In this document: positions 17,582 through 19,030 of the stretch, piece after piece
How the letters are laid out: each line of letters begins with the position of its first letter
How positions within the stretch are numbered: the stretch's first letter is position 1
Assembly (NCBI GenBank): GCA_027577415.1
Contig: JANBQS010000394.1
Span: 1 to 19,030 of the forward strand
Length of the DNA: 19,030 nucleotides
Direction of reading: 5' to 3'
Source: Coemansia sp. RSA 922
Taxonomy: Eukaryota > Kickxellomycota > Kickxellomycetes > Kickxellales > Kickxellaceae
Notes under the pieces: generated by a model
Database searches by the model: none
What the model saw: only the letters and a program-made list of their open reading frames with translations
What the model was told of the DNA's origin: nothing
Made by a program: the position numbers and the translations under genes

Positions 17582-17967
17582 ATGGCTGTCGAAAAGAAGA
17601 TCCCTAGCGAGGAAATCGTCAACGACAAGGTCAGTCAAGTTAATACGCTATTCAACATTGAGCCTGTCGCCAATTCAAATTGCTAATACTTTTAGCGCTA
17701 TTCTTTCTTTTCTTTTTCTTTTTGTAGTTTGACCAGGCGACCGCCAACCTTTTGGTAAAGACTGGACTTGGTCTGAGCATCGGTATTGTTGCGTCGGCGT
17801 TGTTGTTTAAGCGGCGTATGTGGCCCGTCACATTCTTTACTGGTGCTGGCGTTGGTGCCTCGTATGCTGATGCACAGAGAATTTTCGACTCTGTTAGCGC
17901 GCTTGGACGTCCAGCAGTCACCAACAATAACGCCAATAACACGAACAACGCGAACAACGCTGCTTAG
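17582..17967 (+). CDS. MIC10: MICOS complex subunit MIC10
   Basis: Exons 17582-17629 and 17728-17967 encode 95 residues. The 98-nt intron has a GTCAGT donor after codon 16 (phase 0), a long pyrimidine tract and a TTTGTAG acceptor. Exon 1 gives MAVEKKIPSEEIVNDK; exon 2 continues FDQATANLLVKTGLGLSIGI. The family has two membrane hairpin helices with glycine motifs. The first is G29-L-G31-L-S-I-G35 leading to ALLFKRRMWP (40-49), whose KRR turn faces the intermembrane space. The second is G55-A-G57-V-G59 followed by ASYADAQ. MIC10 oligomerises through these glycines to bend the inner mitochondrial membrane at crista junctions. The C-terminus is an asparagine-rich tail (TNNNANNTNNANNAA, 81-95), which is unusual. 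Length and motifs fit the family well. Confidence 0.95.
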
Positions 17968-18112
17968 ACTGCCTTTTTTCAATTTTATCTTTTTCTCTAC
18001 ACGCAGGATGTATTCAACCCATATGTTTATATCAATTGCTTTGAGATAAAGTACTGAATGTGAGAGGAGTGTTGGCTGAAACCCGTCTTCTTTCTCTCTG
18101 TCGTTGATAACA
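17968..18112. other. short intergenic region, MIC10 3' end to FANCL-like start
   Basis: This 145-bp gap contains T/C-rich DNA after the MIC10 stop and a pyrimidine stretch (TTCTTTCTCTCTG) just before the FANCL-like ATG. I see no CGCG-type cell-cycle motif, which contrasts with PDS5 and POL2. Confidence 0.55.
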
Positions 18113-19030
18113 ATGCCTAGTGACGCTGAACATGTCGAGTTTTTCAAAAGCTTCCCGTTATTGCTTCCAATTACAATGACACCATTACAAGCTGACGGGT
18201 ATATCGAGATTCCAGAGGTACGAGTCTCGTCGTTGATTCACCTACCATTTTATACATATATTGGACTAATAGTTGGAATGAATGGCATAGGGTCCCAGAG
18301 TTCCGATTGCAATCGACGTTGGGAATACTGGAGGCAAGTACTGTGTGGATGCGATTAAGAGCACACCAGAGATCGAGCAATATCTTGACGATAAACGCTA
18401 CGAGTTGGATGTGCGGTTTAATCAGTGTACATCGCCATTATCGTTTGTCAGAGAACTGCAATACTCGCTAGTAAGTAGACATTTATCAGCAATGTCATAG
18501 TGATATTTTTTTCGCGACTAACTAATGTGGTTTTTTTTATCTTTAGGCTGGTATGCCTGCTGCACCTACTCGGCGAATGTCAAAGTTTTATGCGCAAATC
18601 ATCCATGAGTGTGATGAAATGGAAGGCTGGGGCTGTGTCGAGTCGTTTGATGAAAAATCGCAAACCATGACATTGGAACTAAGGTAAGTGTTTGGTGACT
18701 TTCTGCGATACTGCTGTTGCCAGAGTTAACATATTAAAATTTGGATTCGATATAGAGATGACTCGGGCAAAAGCTACAAGGTGTATGCTGATTTCGATAA
18801 AGAGGTGTTTTCAAGCGACATTGAAGCCCATACAACTGCTATGGACATTGGGCTACCAAGCTATCTAGATAAGCTTAAGGGAGTAAGTACCGTAGCAACG
18901 TCACTATACTTGAGAGCTAAAAAACCCCCCGTTCAGTAAACTAATACCAGCAAATATTATAGATATGTTTGCAAATGAACGAGCCATGGCGGGTGCTCGA
19001 CGATATCGACCGTACGCTCCAAGTATTGCA
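18113..19030 (+). CDS. FANCL: FANCL-like E3 ubiquitin ligase (Fanconi anaemia), 5' part
   Basis: The gene is cut by the right edge; 205 codons in five exons are seen: 18113-18217, 18291-18470, 18547-18683, 18756-18882 and 18963 onward. All four introns (72-80 nt) are GT-AG and keep the frame open. The N-terminus VEFFKSFPLLLP matches the FANCL start (human RQCPLLLP). Exon 2 ends with SPLSFVRELQYSL, where human has DLMSFMMELKMLL. Exon 3 has the short Pro-rich bridge, then SKFYAQIIHECDEMEGWGC (human QFYSSLIEEIGTLGW). Exon 4 carries the RDDSGKSYKVYADF strand, and exon 5 WRVLDDIDRTLQVL (human FWDVMDEIDEKTWVL). These cover the ELF domain and part of the URD/DRWD substrate-binding region; the C-terminal RING is beyond the edge. 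FANCL mono-ubiquitinates FANCD2/FANCI with UBE2T in interstrand cross-link repair. The assignment rests on block order and motif similarity, without the RING. Confidence 0.87.

Overview
This is a nuclear stretch of a compact eukaryotic genome, most likely an early-diverging fungus of the zygomycete grade, perhaps Kickxellomycotina. That taxonomic guess is inference. Introns are short (72-189 nt), with GT(A/C)AGT-type donors, TAG acceptors and TACTAA-like branch points. Genes lie 130-630 bp apart, and fungal-type housekeeping genes sit beside genes that budding and fission yeast have lost (UBL3-, ABITRAM- and FANCL-like). I see no mobile element, CRISPR array, tRNA or rRNA.

Left part (1-4899). 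The window opens inside the last exons of a UBL3-like prenylated ubiquitin-fold protein ending in the CaaX box CIIL. A 630-bp intergenic region follows, with a perfect 8-bp-arm inverted repeat and an E2F-like site. Next is a secreted, tyrosine-spaced repeat protein with ten 8-residue repeats, which I cannot assign to a family. On the minus strand lies NAA15, the scaffold subunit of the NatA N-terminal acetyltransferase. It shares a 312-bp divergent promoter with PDS5.

Middle (4900-15730). PDS5, the cohesin regulator, and POL2, the catalytic subunit of DNA polymerase epsilon, run head to tail on the plus strand. POL2 is a single 6.9-kb exon with intact exonuclease and polymerase active sites, Fe-S cysteines and both C-terminal zinc motifs. 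The promoters of these two S-phase genes share the same pair of motifs, GACGCGT (containing the MluI cell-cycle box) and AACGCGCT, which suggests co-regulation at G1/S.

Right part (15731-19030). An ABITRAM-like gene, probably with a GC-AG intron, converges on UNC50/GMH1 with overlapping stop codons. UNC50 is divergent from MIC10, the crista-junction protein. The window ends inside a FANCL-like gene, a Fanconi anaemia ubiquitin ligase, with four introns visible and its C-terminal RING end outside the window.

Functional picture: chromosome replication, cohesion and cross-link repair (POL2, PDS5, FANCL) share the window with protein modification (UBL3-like, NAA15) and organelle membrane genes (UNC50, MIC10). 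These are mostly ordinary conserved genes, not a dedicated system. The items that most deserve follow-up are the FANCL-, ABITRAM- and UBL3-like genes in a probable fungus, the shared cell-cycle motifs, and the secreted repeat protein.
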